64,000 bases of DNA, taken from Hemerocallis citrina (Eukaryota; Streptophyta; Magnoliopsida; Asparagales; Asphodelaceae). Within the stretch, counting starts at the first letter, position 1. Every line of letters starts with the position of its first letter. The stretch covers positions 90,283,121-90,347,120 of the forward strand of contig CM030367.1 of assembly GCA_017893485.1 (NCBI GenBank), in the 5' to 3' direction. The notes under the pieces were generated by a model. The model was given only the letters and a program-made list of their open reading frames with translations, ran no database searches and was not told where the DNA came from. The translations under genes were made by a program, and so were the position numbers. This document shows positions 1-10,916 of this stretch, piece after piece.

Positions 1-195
1 CTTGCAGTCGATCAAATAAATCATCATTCCTTGGGATCAGATACTTATTTTGAATGGTTACCTAGTTCAGTTTCCGATAGTCAATGCACATCCTCATTGA
101 CCCATCCTTCTTTTTTACCAATAGAACTGGTGCACTCCAAGGCAAAGCACTTGGTCTGATAAATCATTTCTGCAACAGTTCCTCATTCTGCTTCC
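1..195 (-). pseudogene. TK1 reverse transcriptase N-terminal remnant
   Basis: On the minus strand this reads as the start of a Ty3/gypsy reverse transcriptase: a stretch like [19 protein letters not shown], followed by an in-frame TAG where relatives have a Lys or Gln codon. The order on the plus strand is RT then gag, so the piece is joined directly to gag sequence near 195. Protease and the gag C-terminus are missing between them, which is an internal deletion. It belongs to the same minus-strand element as the gag piece at 10222-10699. The rest of RT lies before the window. Confidence 0.75.
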
Positions 196-401
196 GTCAA
201 TGTTGCTCTTCTAATGAGCTTGTCGAACCTTCTGATCCCCAATGGTATCATCTGGGACCTAAATTCACTCAGTTCGGCCTTAGGCCCTGCTTGAACTTTC
301 TTGCTTTCTTAGATTCATCTGCAATGAGCTCAGTAGTGTACCTCGACAACTTAGTGAATTTAGTCAAATACTCTCTTACTGACGAGTTGCCCTGCTGTAG
401 G
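196..401 (-). pseudogene. TK1 gag, C-terminal half of the retrotransposon gag domain
   Basis: The minus strand encodes a degraded gag segment resembling SVREYLTKFTKLSRY and a KKARKFKQGLRP-like motif, homologous to the gag of TK3 and TK4 further along the window. It is the direct continuation of the gag reading frame that stops at 10222: the Athila element AT1 landed inside this gag and duplicated GTAGG. The end near 195 fuses abruptly to RT sequence. Frame breaks are present, so it is not functional. Confidence 0.8.
397..401. other. Target-site duplication GTAGG, left copy (AT1)
   Basis: GTAGG immediately precedes the TG that opens the AT1 5' LTR. The identical pentamer follows the 3' LTR at 10222-10226. 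Confidence 0.93.
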
Positions 402-580
402 TGATGAACTCAAGAATATTCACATTTAGGAGCAATAATCTTATTGCAATTGGACATTTAAACGCTCTATATGTGGTATTTTACTCTTCTTTTCTCTTTT
501 CCATAGGAAACAACCAAAAGCAGCAAAACGAAGCAGATTCCAGACTGAGAGGATGATATACAGGGAACTGTAGTGCAACA

Positions 581-1422
581 GTCGACTTGCTCTTCATCAG
601 TCGACCGAATAGAGAGATTGCTGGGGCTCGGCACAGTCGACTGCCCCAACATCAGTCGACTTGAATGAGGAATCATGAAGCCACAAATGTCTCAGCACCA
701 GTCGACTTACACCCAACACCAGTCGACTGGTATTTGGCGGAGTGAAAAGATAAGATGCATCCGCATCTAAATCCAAATCTATCTGAACCCAGATTATATG
801 CGAATAACAACTTCTCCAACAAATCAAAGCTAGATACAGGGGATTGGCAAGAGCACGTGGTTAGTAGATAAGGAAGAAAAGAAGAAAAGAGAAAGAAATA
901 AATCGCCGATAAAATAAAGAAGGAAAGAGGAGGACTTTCCTGAAAAATTGGCAAACCCTAATTCTCGTGCCGTGTTCTATAAATATCAATCAAGAGGCAT
1001 TATTTTGAAGACCCTCCCACCAGCCGAATCACAGAGTTCCAGAATCATCAAGACATCAACCAAGAACATTAATCTATCAGCATCGAAGAAGGAGAGAGGA
1101 GATCAAGTACTCCGAAGGGAACAGAGCAGTCGACTGAGTGACCGCCAGTCGACCGATCTGCCGGACTTCATCAATTTATTTCTCCTCTTTTTAGTTCTTT
1201 TATGTTAATCATGTATTCGAACTTGCTAATCAATAAAAGTTTAATTATGTGGAACTAATTTCATAGTTGGGTAGATTGAAACCAAAGTTATGTAATGCTT
1301 CTATTCTTCTGAGTGCTATTCTGTTACTTATTGATTAAACCTGAGAGTATTGTTATAGATTTATAATAATCAAACATGTTCAGAATTCTAAGGGCAGTCG
1401 ACTGAGGTGACAGCAAGTCGAC
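581..1422. promoter_or_regulatory. Five paired CAGTCGACTG palindromes in the AT1 5' LTR
   Basis: GTCGAC hexamers start at 581/600, 636/655, 701/722, 1129/1148 and 1397/1417, mostly within the longer palindrome CAGTCGACTG. Spacing inside each pair is 19, 19, 21, 19 and 20 bp, close to two helical turns. Three pairs lie upstream of the TATA box and two downstream. The same pairs recur in the 3' LTR, with one hexamer mutated at 9579. Function is unknown; a dimeric DNA-binding protein is one possibility. Confidence 0.7.
951..986 (+). promoter_or_regulatory. AT1 core promoter: telo-box and TATA box
   Basis: AAACCCTAA (953-961) lies 17 bp upstream of TATAAATAT (978-986). The same arrangement is at 9115-9148 in the 3' LTR. 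Transcription would be expected to start around 1010. Confidence 0.65.
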
Positions 1423-2065
1423 TGACATATAGAATCTGAGTTTATCAAGTTTGCGTATTATAAATCTGATTCTGTTATATGAGCATATTGAGACGACTCG
1501 TATCTCGTGCTCATAACTTGTAACACAGGAGTCCTTAGGGGTTCTTGGTTTAATCAACTTGAGGGATCTAGATCTGATACCAATTTCTAGAACTTTGAGT
1601 GTTTGTTCGTTTCCATCGTTCTTATGTTTTCTTTAAGTGCAACTTAGTAGATACCATGCTAAATACTTAAGGAAAGAAACGAATTAGAGTAGATACCATG
1701 CCTAATTCTTGACTAGGGAAACAATACTTTAAGGAGTAGATACCATACCCTTAAAGGAACGAACATGAGTAACTAGAGTAGTAAAGAAGGTGACTTAGCA
1801 TTACTGACTACAGGTGGAAATCAAAACCCAACTACTTGATAAATATTTGTGATTCAGAACTTCTTGATATAGTTTTTAATCTTTTTATTTCTTTAGATCA
1901 ACACTTTAAGATTCTTATTTCTATTTTATTGATTAGTAAGTTAATTTCTACAATCTCTGTGGGATCGACCCTTGCTCGTCACTACGCTTCTATAAACGAT
2001 TCGTACACTTGCGAGGTTTTTAATTTGTGTCTAGTTTAGATCATCTAGATAGCACAACAAGTTTT

Positions 2066-2083
2066 TGGCGCCGTTGCCGGGGA
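2066..2083 (+). other. AT1 primer binding site (tRNA-Asp type)
   Basis: TGGCGCCGTTGCCGGGGA lies 6 bp after the 5' LTR end. This is the PBS typical of Athila and some Tat elements and is complementary to the 3' end of plant tRNA-Asp. Confidence 0.88.
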
Positions 2084-2278
2084 TTGTTAGCATTTTAACT
2101 TACAAATCAGTAAATCTTTTCTTTTATTTTATTTTCTTTTATTAATAAATATTTTCTTCTAGGTTACAGGATTTTGGTGGATGCACGGAAGGAGATCACT
2201 TCGTCCAGAGCTACTACCTATTAACGCGGAAACAGAACGCACTTTGCACAGACTAGGTCAGCTGTCTGCGACCAACCA

Positions 2279-2305
2279 GTCGACTGCTACACGGAACCAG
2301 TCGAC
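2279..2305. promoter_or_regulatory. Paired CAGTCGACTG palindromes inside gag
   Basis: Two copies of CCAGTCGACTGC, with GTCGAC at 2279 and 2300 (21-bp spacing), in the gag N-terminal linker. They follow the same pairing rule as in the LTRs. Confidence 0.65.
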
Positions 2306-4333
2306 TGCACAGAGCCCCAATTCACGAGCAATAATGGCTGAGGAAGTACCAAATCGTGTACCAATGCAGGACAAATTCACGCCTAAGAATATTGAGCAAC
2401 CTTCCTGCATTGCGTATCAACCTAATGTCACAGGAAATATGCATCTCTCTCCCCAATTACTTAGCATGGTTCCCCACTTTAGTGGCAAACCAGACGAAGA
2501 GCCTCACCTCCATCTGCAAGACTTCTTTGATCTTTGCAGAACACAAAGTGTCCAAGGGCTTACCCCTGAACAAATCAGGTTAATCTTGTTTCCATTTTCT
2601 TTAAAACTTAATGCTAAATTGTGGTATAATTCTTTGGAACCAGGATCAATTAATTCATGGTAGCAATTGGCAACAAAATTTTTGAAAGAATTCTTTCCAG
2701 CCCAGAAGACCAAACAACTGAAAAGGGAGATTCAACTCTTCCAACAAAAAGATGGAGATCTATTCTTCGAAGCATGGAAGGATTTCAAAAACAAGCTTCT
2801 CAAGTGTCCTACACATAACATGCCTAAAGATGATCAGGTACAAGCATTTTATGAGGGCTTAAATGATACTAACAAGGCAATTGTGGATTCAGCTTGCAAT
2901 GGGAACTTGATGAGGAAAAGTGGTGAGGAGGCCATCGAACTATTTGAAGAACTTAGCGAGAACTCACAGCAATTTTCAACAAGGGAAAGATGCATTTCTA
3001 AAAAACAGGGAGTTTATGAAATTTCTAGTAGTAATAACATACAATTATAAATGGCAACCATGAACAAAAAAATTGATATGCTTGTTAATGCAATGACAAC
3101 AATGGACAGTGTAAAAAATCAAACACAAGAAATTTGTGCAATCTGTTCTCATTGTGATCATACTACTGACACATGTCCCATGTCTTCTTTCACAGATCAG
3201 GAGCATGCAAACTATGTGGGACAAGGAGTATTTCCACCAGAGAACAACCCATTCTCAAACACATACAACCCAGGGTGGAGGAACCATCCAAATTTCTCAT
3301 GGAGCAACAATCAAGGAACTCAATCTTCACAAGGACATGCACGGAATTTCCAAATGGGAAGTGGGTTTGATAGGCCAGTTCAAGAACAGAAGAAGTTGGA
3401 TTTTGAATCCACCGTTCTTCAATTGCTCCAACAACAACATCAAACAAGCAACCAACAAGGGCAAGCAATTCAGAAATTGGAAACTCAAATCGGGCAAATC
3501 GCAAAGGAGTTGAGTGAGAGAAAGGCAGGAGAACTCCCTTCACAAACCATACCAAACCCTAGAGGCCAAGAACAGCTCAAATCAGTAACAATTCTGAGAA
3601 GTGGTAAGACAATTGAAAACAAGGTTGGAACACACACAGAAGAAGCAGAAACACAACCATCAAAAGTTTTGGGTTCCAACAAGGTAAGTGAAAAAGAAAG
3701 AACAGTTTTGCAACCATTCCCTCAAAGGTTAGTCAAGCAAAAGAAAGAACAACATTTATTTGACATCTTTGAAACTCTCAGAAAGGTAGAAATTAATATC
3801 CCCCTACTTGATGCTATTAAACAAATTCCTTCTTATGCCAAATTTTTGAAAGAATGTTGTACTCACAAAAGAACATTTCAGGTTAGGGAGGATGTGGCTT
3901 TGACAGAGGAAGTGAGTGCTGTTTTGTTAAGGAAATTACCTCCTAAATTGAAGGACCTAGGTAGTTTTACCATTCCTTGCAGGGTTGGTGAGCACTTCTT
4001 TGAAAAGGCACTGCTAGACTTGGGGGCGAGCATCAATCTTCTTCCTTACTCTGTTTATGAAAAGCTAGGATTGGGGGAACTCAAACCAACATCCATCACT
4101 TTGCAGTTGGCTGATCGCAGCATCAAAAGACCTAGAGGTATTTTGGAAGATGTCCTAGTTCAGGTAAATGATTTCATATTGCCTACAGATTTTGTTGTGT
4201 TAGACATGGAGGACTCTTCAATGCCATCTTCTTTACCAATTATCCTAGGTAGGCCCTTTATGAGTACAGCTGATATAAAAATTTGTGTTAAAAAGGGTAC
4301 TATAAGTATGAAAATAAATGGGGAAAAGTTGAA

Positions 4334-4340
4334 TTTAAAA
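4334..4340 (+). promoter_or_regulatory. Candidate -1 frameshift heptamer TTTAAAA between protease and RT
   Basis: T TTA AAA lies in register with the gag-protease frame (codons TTA 4335-4337 and AAA 4338-4340), 15 nt before that frame's stop at 4353-4355. A -1 slip enters the pol frame, which is open from 4292. Sequence shows the heptamer and the overlap. Use as a programmed site is inference, and a chance frameshift mutation is the alternative. Confidence 0.45.
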
Positions 4341-4617
4341 TGTTTGATATACTAAAATTACCACATGATGACCATGAATGCTATAATGTTGATGTGGTAC
4401 AGGAGATTGTTGATCAAACATTTCAGGTACATAGCATTGAACCACTACAAGCCGCAATTACACAATCTCTAACTTTATCTCATGTTGAACAAGAACACGA
4501 TGACTGGAGGATTGTAGAAACAGTACATCATCTTGAAACTCCAAAGTCATATTCAGGTAAACTCGCACCTACATTTGAAAATATTGTGGTTGATGACACT
4601 TGTGTTTCTGCAGACCA

Positions 4618-4644
4618 GTCGACTGGTGGACTGGATAAGTCGAC
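4618..4644. promoter_or_regulatory. Paired GTCGAC palindromes in the 5' part of pol
   Basis: GTCGAC at 4618 and 4639 (21-bp spacing), encoding DQSTG and DKSTV in a linker between protease and RT. This is the seventh pair in AT1. Confidence 0.65.
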
Positions 4645-7579
4645 TGTCCCGATTGCGACCAGAACACTAGATGTGGAGCTTAAGCCGCTGCCTGAACATC
4701 TGAAGCACGCATATTTGGGTGAGAACAAGACGCTACCAGTGATAGTTGCTGCAAACTTGAGTGCACAGGAAGAAGAGAAGTTGCTGAGGGTACTGCGAGA
4801 ACACAAAGGTGCAATAGGATGGACCATTGCAGATATCAAGGGAATAAGTCCATCCAAATGCATGCATAAAATACTTCTTGAAGACAATGCAAAACCGAGC
4901 AGGGAAGCACAGAGAAGGCTGAACCCACACATGAAGGAAGTGGTAAGAACAGAGGTCTTGAAGCTATTAGATGTTGGCATCATCTACCCTATCTCAGATA
5001 GCAAGTGGGTGAGTCCTATACATGTGGTGCCTAAGAAAAGTGGAGTCATAGTGGTGAAGAATGAAGAGAATGAGCTTATCCCTATGAGAGTGACCACAGG
5101 ATGGAGGGTATGCATTGACTACAGGAAGCTGAATAACGAAACCAGGAAAGATCACTTCCCTCTTCCTTTTATTGATCAAATGTTAGAAAGATTAGCAGGA
5201 TATAGTCATTATTGTTTTTTAGATGGTTATAGTGGCTATAATCAAATTGCTATTGCTCCAGAAGATCAAGAAAAAACCACTTTTACATGTCCCTTTGGTA
5301 CTTTTGCATACAGGAGGATGTCCTTTGGATTGTGCAATGCACCAGCTACATTTCAGAGATGCATGATGAGTATATTTTCAGACATGGTGGAAAGGTTCAT
5401 CGAGGTATTTATGGATGATTTTAGTATTTTTGGATCTTGTTTTGATGAATGCCTTAACCATTTGTAGCTTGTACTTAAGAGATGTGAAGAATGCAATTTA
5501 GTGCTGAATTGGGAAAAGTGCCATTTTATGGTACAACAAGGTATTGTCTTGGGACATGTGGTGTCAAAAAGGGGCATAGAGGTGGACAAGGCAAAAATAG
5601 ACATCATATCAAAGCTACCCCCTCCTACTACAGTCAAGGGTGTTAGGAGTTTTCTTGGACATGCAGGGTTCTATAGAAGATTTATAAAAGATTTCTCAAA
5701 AATCTCCAAACCCCTTTGTGAATTATTGGCTAAGGAAGTTGAGTTTGCATGGACAGAAGAGTGCACAAATGCTTTTATTACATTGAAAAATCTTCTCATT
5801 TCTGCACCTATTGTCATGGCACCAGATTGGAACCATCCTTTCGAGCTTATGTGTGATGCAAGTGATTATGCTTTAGGAGCTATTTTAGGTCAGAGAATCA
5901 ATAAGGTACCCCATGTTATTTACTATGCTTCTCAAACTTTAAATGATGCACAGCTTAATTATTCCACTACTGAAAAAGAAATGTTAGCTGTCATTTTTGC
6001 TGTAGAGAAGTTTAGATCATATTTGATTGGTTCTAAAGTTATTGTTTTCACTGACCATGCTGCTTTGAGATATTTGTTTGCTAAAAAGGATGCTAAGCCT
6101 AGGTTGATCAGATGGGTGCTGTTGCTTCAAGAATTCGATCTTGAGATTAGAGACAAGAAAGGAAGTGATAATGTTGTGGCAGATCACATGTCCAGATTAC
6201 TGCATGAGGAAGGAAGAATTGTGCCCCCACTTAATGAAAATTTCCCAGATGAAAATTTATTTGAAATAAATATACAACTTCCATGGTTTTCAGATATTGT
6301 AAATTATCTCACTGCTCATGTTTTCCCTCCAGGTATGACACTTCAGGAAAGAAAGAGACTGGTGGCAATGTGCAAGCACTATTATTGGGATGATCCTTAT
6401 TTGTTCAAATTTTGCCCTGATCAAATTATAAGAAGATGTGTGGCAGAAGAAGAGCAAATGAGTATTCTACAACATTGCCATCAATATGCATGTGGTGGAC
6501 ATTTTGGACCAAAAAGAACAGCACTCAAGGTATTACAATCTGGTTTTTATTGGCCTAATGTATTCAAAGATGCTTTTTCTTTTTGCAGGACTTGTGACAA
6601 ATGCCAAAGGACAGACAATATCTCTTCTAGAAATCAAATGCCACTGCAAAACATCCAAGTAATCGAGCTTTTTGATGTTTGGGGAATCGACTTCATGGGT
6701 CCCTTTCCTAACTCATTTGGTTATTTATATATTCTTATGGGTGTGGATTATGTGTCTAAATGGGTCGAGGCTGTCCCCTCAAAAACTAATGATCATAAAG
6801 TTGTTGTCAAGTTTTTGCAGGAGAACATTTTCACTAGGTTTGGTACACCACGAGCAATAATTAGTGATGGAGGGAGCCACTTCAATAACTTTCCATTTGC
6901 TTCTTTGATGAAGAAATATGGTATTACACATAGAGTGGGTACTCCATATCATCCTCAAACTAGTGGGCAGGTGGAGATTAGCAACAGAGAAATCAAGAGC
7001 ATTTTGGAAAAGACAGTAAATACAAGGAGAAAGGATTGGTCGCTACGCCTGAACGATGCATTATGGGCCTACCGAATAGCATACAAAACACCCATCGGCA
7101 TGTCACCATACCGTTTGGTTTTTGGAAAAGCATGTCATCTGCCAGTGGAGTTGGAACACAAAGCATATTGGGCCATTAAAAGGTTCAATTTTGATATGAA
7201 ACAAGCAGGCAACAAAAGAAGATTGCAACTGAACGAGCTTGAAGAGTTGAGGCACGACGCATATGAAAATGCAAAATTGTACAAGGAAAGGACCAAGTTG
7301 TACCATGATAAACAGCTAGCAAGGAAGGAGTTTTATGAAGGACAGAAGGTATTGATATACAACTCAAGAGTAAGACTTTTTCCAGGAAAGCTTATGTCAC
7401 GATGGTATGGCCCATACATTGTTACAAAAGTCTTTCCACATGGTGCATTGGAGGTTCATAGCAAAGAGAAAAATCAAACATTCAAGGTGAATGGGCATAG
7501 GGCGAAGCCGTACATTGAGATGAGTTTAGAGCCGCACGAGGAAGATGTGAATCTTCAAACCATTCAATACATTGCATGA

Positions 7580-8548
7580 ACTCATCAAGTCTAGCTGAAG
7601 ACAGAAAACACAGCGCTTATTGGGAGGCAACCCAATTTTTCAGGGGAGTACTTACACTCTCTATCTATTTATTTTTTTAATCATTTCTTTATTTCTTTAT
7701 TTTCTTTCCTTCAAACTAGTTGGTAACACATGCCTATATTTTAAGTTTTGTGCGAACATTGAGGACAATGTTCCATCTAAGTTTGGGGGTATTAGTTAGT
7801 TACATTTGGAGTCTTTTGATTTTTTTAGGATAAACAATTTCTTATAAAGTAAGAGGAAGGATACTTATTTAGTTTAGGATTGTTGAGTTTCATAATGCCT
7901 TATAAAATTATATGAGTCATGCGATTATACATAAAAAAAAAAAAATTGTGATGCCTTTTCTAGTGATTATTCCCTTTGATCTAGTCCTAAACAGAGTTTA
8001 AGTAAATAGAGTAAAAATGAAAAGAATATATATATGAATAAAGTCAATCTACTCAATGTTTTGAGTGCTTAGTAACTAGGGGTATTCATCACCAATGTTT
8101 ACTTTTACGTCAAACGGCAACTTGAAATATGAGTATGCAAAGCACTAAAATTTTGTGACTTGTTGAGTAACCGGGTGGATTCATCACAAATGTCATGCAC
8201 TCGCGTCAAAAGGCAAATGACGACTTAAAGAAGAGACTAAAAAAAAAAAAACTCTAATTTGCTACTCGGTTTGTAGTAGAGAAAAGGGATAATCACAGAT
8301 TGGGTAGTTACATACTATAACTATAATTAATTGCATGGCAAGTGTGGTTGAGTTTGGAATTATGAATAGACAATTGCACTAGAGAAAGTGGGTATGCTTG
8401 TTTTTATTTTGTTTGCAAATTATTTATAATTTTGATTGCAAAATTTTGATGCTTGCACAATGAGACATTTTCTTGGAGTGATGGGTTGAGACTATTATTT
8501 TTCCCCTTTTTCATAATTTCATTTTTTGCTTGAGGACAAGCAAAAGCT
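7580..8548 (+). other. AT1 3' untranslated region with an extra PPT-like copy
   Basis: Non-coding. It starts with a small hairpin (ATTGGG, loop AGGCAA, CCCAAT, 7619-7636) followed by a T-run. At 7779-7793 it holds AAGTTTGGGGGTATT, identical to the PPT next to the 3' LTR at 8549-8563, 770 bp downstream. Both copies follow a GAGGACAA motif. No envelope-like frame is present. Confidence 0.75.
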
Positions 8549-8563
8549 AAGTTTGGGGGTATT
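8549..8563 (+). other. AT1 polypurine tract
   Basis: AAGTTTGGGGGTATT directly abuts the TG of the 3' LTR at 8564. Confidence 0.85.
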
Positions 8564-10221
8564 TGATGAACTCAAGAATATTCACATTTAGGAGCAATAA
8601 TCTTACTGCAATTGGACATTTAAACGCTCTATATGTGGTATTTTACTCTTCTTTTCTCTTTTCCATAGGAAACAACCAAAAGCAGCAAAACGAAGCAGAT
8701 TCCAGACTGAGAGGATGATATACAGGGAACTGCAGTGCAACAGTCGACTTGCTCTTCATCAGTCGACCGGATAGAGAGATTGCTGGGGCTCAGCACAGTC
8801 GACTGCCCCAACATCAGTCGACTTGACTGAGGAATCATGAAGCCACAAATGTCTCAGCACCAGTCGACTTACACCCAACACCAGTCGACTGGTATTTGGC
8901 GGAGTGAAAAGATAAGATGCATCCGCATCTAAATCCAAATCTATCTGAACCCAGATTATATGCGAATAACAACTTCTCCAACAAATCAAAGCTAGATACA
9001 GGGGATTGGCAAGAGCACGTGGTTAGTAGATAAGGAAGAAAAGAAGAAAAGAGAAAGAAATAAATCGCCGATAAAATAAAGAAGGAAAGAGGAGGACTTT
9101 CCTGAAAAATTGGCAAACCCTAATTCTCGTGCCGTGTTCTATAAATATCAATCAAGAGGCATTATTTTGAAGACCCTCCCACCAGCCGAATCACAGAGTT
9201 CCAGAATCATCAAGACATCAACCAAGAGCATTAATCTATCAGCATCGAAGAAGGAGAGAGGAGATCAAGTACTCCGAAGGGAACAGAGCAGTCGACTGAG
9301 TGACAGCCAGTCGACCGATCTGCCGGACTTCATCAGTTTATTTCTCCTCTTTTTAGTTCTTTTATGTTAATCATGTATTCGAACTTGCTGATCAATAAAA
9401 GTTTAATTATGTGGAACTAATTTCATAGTTGGGTAGATTGAAACCGTAGTTATGTAATGCTTCTATTCTTCTGAGTGCTATTCTGTTACTTATTGATTAA
9501 ACCTGAGAGTATTGTTATAGATTTATAATAATCAAACTTGTTCAGAATTCTAAGGGCAGTCGACTGAGGTGACAGCAAGTTGACTGACATATAGAATCTG
9601 AGTTTATCAAGTTTGCGTATTATAAATCTGAATCTGTTATATGAGCATATTAAGACGACCCGTATCTCGTGCTCATAACTTGTAACACAGGAGTCCTTAG
9701 GGGTTCTTGGTTTAATCAACTTGAGGGATCTAGATCTGATACCAATTTCTAGAACTTTGAGTGTTTGTTCGTTTCCATTGTTCTTATGTTTTCTTTAAGT
9801 GCAACTTAGTAGATACCATGCTAAATACTTAAGGAAAGAAACGAATTAGAGTAGATACCATGCCTAATTCTTGGCTAGGGAAACAATACTTTAAGGAGTA
9901 GATACCATGCCCTTAAAGGAACGAACATGAGTAACTAGAGTAGTAAAGAAGGTGACTTAGCATTACTGACTACAGGTGGAAATCAAAACCCAACTACTTG
10001 ATAAATATTTGTGATTCAGAACTTCTTGATATAGTTTTTAATCTTTTTATTTCTTTAGATCAACACTTTAAGATTCTTATTTCTATTTTATTGATTAGTA
10101 AGTTAATTTCTACAATCTCTGTGGGATCGACCCTTGCTCGTCACTACGCTTCTATAAACGATTCGTACACTTGCGAGGTTTTTAATTTGTGTCTAGTTTA
10201 GATCATCTAGATAGCACAACA
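8564..10221 (+). repeat. AT1 3' LTR
   Basis: 1658 bp, the same length as the 5' LTR, about 20 substitutions by eye. It repeats the five palindrome pairs: 8743/8762, 8798/8817, 8863/8884, 9291/9310, and 9559 with a mutated partner GTTGAC at 9579. It ends GCACAACA, followed by the TSD GTAGG. Confidence 0.95.
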
Positions 10222-10226
10222 GTAGG
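10222..10226. other. Target-site duplication GTAGG, right copy (AT1)
   Basis: Perfect match to 397-401. Joining the flanks restores the TK1 gag reading frame. Confidence 0.93.
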
Positions 10227-10699
10227 CTCATAAACTTCATTACCTTCTTCTCTTGCACGTCCATGGGGAAGTAATGGTCCCTTAACTCTTCTAGGAACGC
10301 ATCCCAAGTGATCGGCTCCTTACTGAAAGTTCTCTTTACGGACTGCCACCGAACACTGGTGTCCTTCTCCAACTGCATCGTAGCTAACTTCATCTTGCTA
10401 GCCGTGGGGGTCTCCAACACTCCAAAGACAGTCTCCATCTGTCTAATCCAATTATCAGCCTCATTGGGATCGGCTTGACCCTCAAAGACTGGCGGCTTCA
10501 TCCTCTTAAACGGCTCCACTTGCTTCACGAGATCCATATTTGTGTTTTCTGGTCTCGCTCCCATGTTCCACCCCATTCCAGCATTCATGAAAGCATTTAG
10601 AGTCTGGTAGACTCTGGCAATCTCGTTCTCTAAATCGAGTCTGCCACTATTGGAGCTTTCGATCCCCACACCATTGCTTTTAGTTCGTGGCCCTACCAT
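10222..10699 (-). pseudogene. TK1 gag, N-terminal half
   Basis: Minus-strand chromovirus gag. From the Met at 10699 it reads a linker, LDLENEIARVYQTLN, then KRMKPPVFEGQADPNEADNW and a retrotransposon gag domain ending in YFPMDVQEKKVMKFMSL, where AT1 interrupts it. This half is open and resembles the TK3 and TK4 gags. The frame appears to run on upstream to 10813, but conservation starts near 10699. The other half is at 196-401. Confidence 0.88.
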
Positions 10700-10916
10700 T
10701 TGTTTTGAGTCTACAAAACACACCATTTGCATTAGAAGAATAATCTCATAGAAATTCCACATCAATGCTTTGAACATAAAACATTGCCAAAAATTCATAC
10801 ACCAAAATATCACTAAATAAATTTATTCATCAAACTAGTTTATACATCTCTCGAAAAATAACTAGTCAGTTTTATTTAAAATCTAGAAAAACTCAGGATC
10901 ACAATCATAACAATAA

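Larger units (their letters stand above)
402..2059 (+). repeat. AT1 5' LTR
   Basis: Begins TGATGAACTC and ends GCACAACA. It matches the copy at 8564-10221 almost base for base. It holds a TATA box (978-986), an AATAAA polyadenylation-type signal (1232-1237), a telo-box AAACCCTAA just upstream of the TATA box, and ten GTCGAC hexamers arranged as five pairs. Short open frames within it are not conserved proteins. Confidence 0.95.
2181..4355 (+). pseudogene. AT1 gag-protease, interrupted by two stops
   Basis: A single frame running from the ATG at 2181 to TAA at 4355, broken by TAG at 2661 (after NSW) and TAA at 3048. The N-terminal linker contains two NQST peptides encoded by the paired palindromes at 2279 and 2300. 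The capsid-like region covers about 2440-2990. A CCHC knuckle (C-AI-C-4-H-4-C) is encoded near 3135-3180, followed by a Gln- and Asn-rich linker. The aspartic protease motif DLGASINLLP is near 4017-4047, and the protease domain ends with an ILGRPF motif near 4240. The gag frame overlaps the pol frame by 64 nt (4292-4355). The two stops would truncate Gag, so this copy probably needs help in trans. Confidence 0.85.
4292..7579 (+). pseudogene. AT1 pol: reverse transcriptase, RNase H, integrase
   Basis: Frame -1 relative to gag-protease. The RT domain runs from about 4930, with CIDYRKLN near 5113, FLDGYSGYNQ near 5217 and the catalytic FMDDF near 5408. A TAG at 5465 interrupts RT just after the active site. 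RNase H covers about 5800-6200, with TDHAALRYL near 6050. Integrase follows: an HHCC zinc-binding region ([10 protein letters not shown] to CRTCDKCQ, about 6480-6610), then a DDE core ([29 protein letters not shown]) between about 6680 and 7000, then a C-terminal domain with no recognisable chromodomain. The stop is at 7577. Apart from the TAG, the pol frame is remarkably open. Confidence 0.9.
402..10221 (+). mobile_element. AT1, complete Athila-type Ty3/gypsy retrotransposon
   Basis: A 9.8-kb LTR retrotransposon with two 1658-bp LTRs (TG...CA), a PBS complementary to a tRNA-Asp-like 3' end, gag-protease, RT-RNase H-integrase, a PPT and a 5-bp TSD. Athila assignment rests on the PBS TGGCGCCGTTGCCGGGGA, the DLGAS protease motif, the FMDDF RT motif, and integrase ending in the [16 protein letters not shown] type. 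No envelope-like ORF is present: only about 980 bp separate the pol stop from the 3' LTR. The two LTRs differ by roughly 20 substitutions by eye and no indel, so insertion is recent. Three in-frame stops and a frame change split the coding region. Confidence 0.95.

Noticed and set aside
467..1208. Open frames of 69-93 codons duplicated in both AT1 LTRs
   Set aside because: They are duplicated because the LTR is. They cross the TATA box and palindromes and show no protein family signature.
7580..8548. Envelope-like gene of AT1
   Set aside because: Less than 1 kb, no open frame of useful length, no membrane segment; only UTR motifs are seen.
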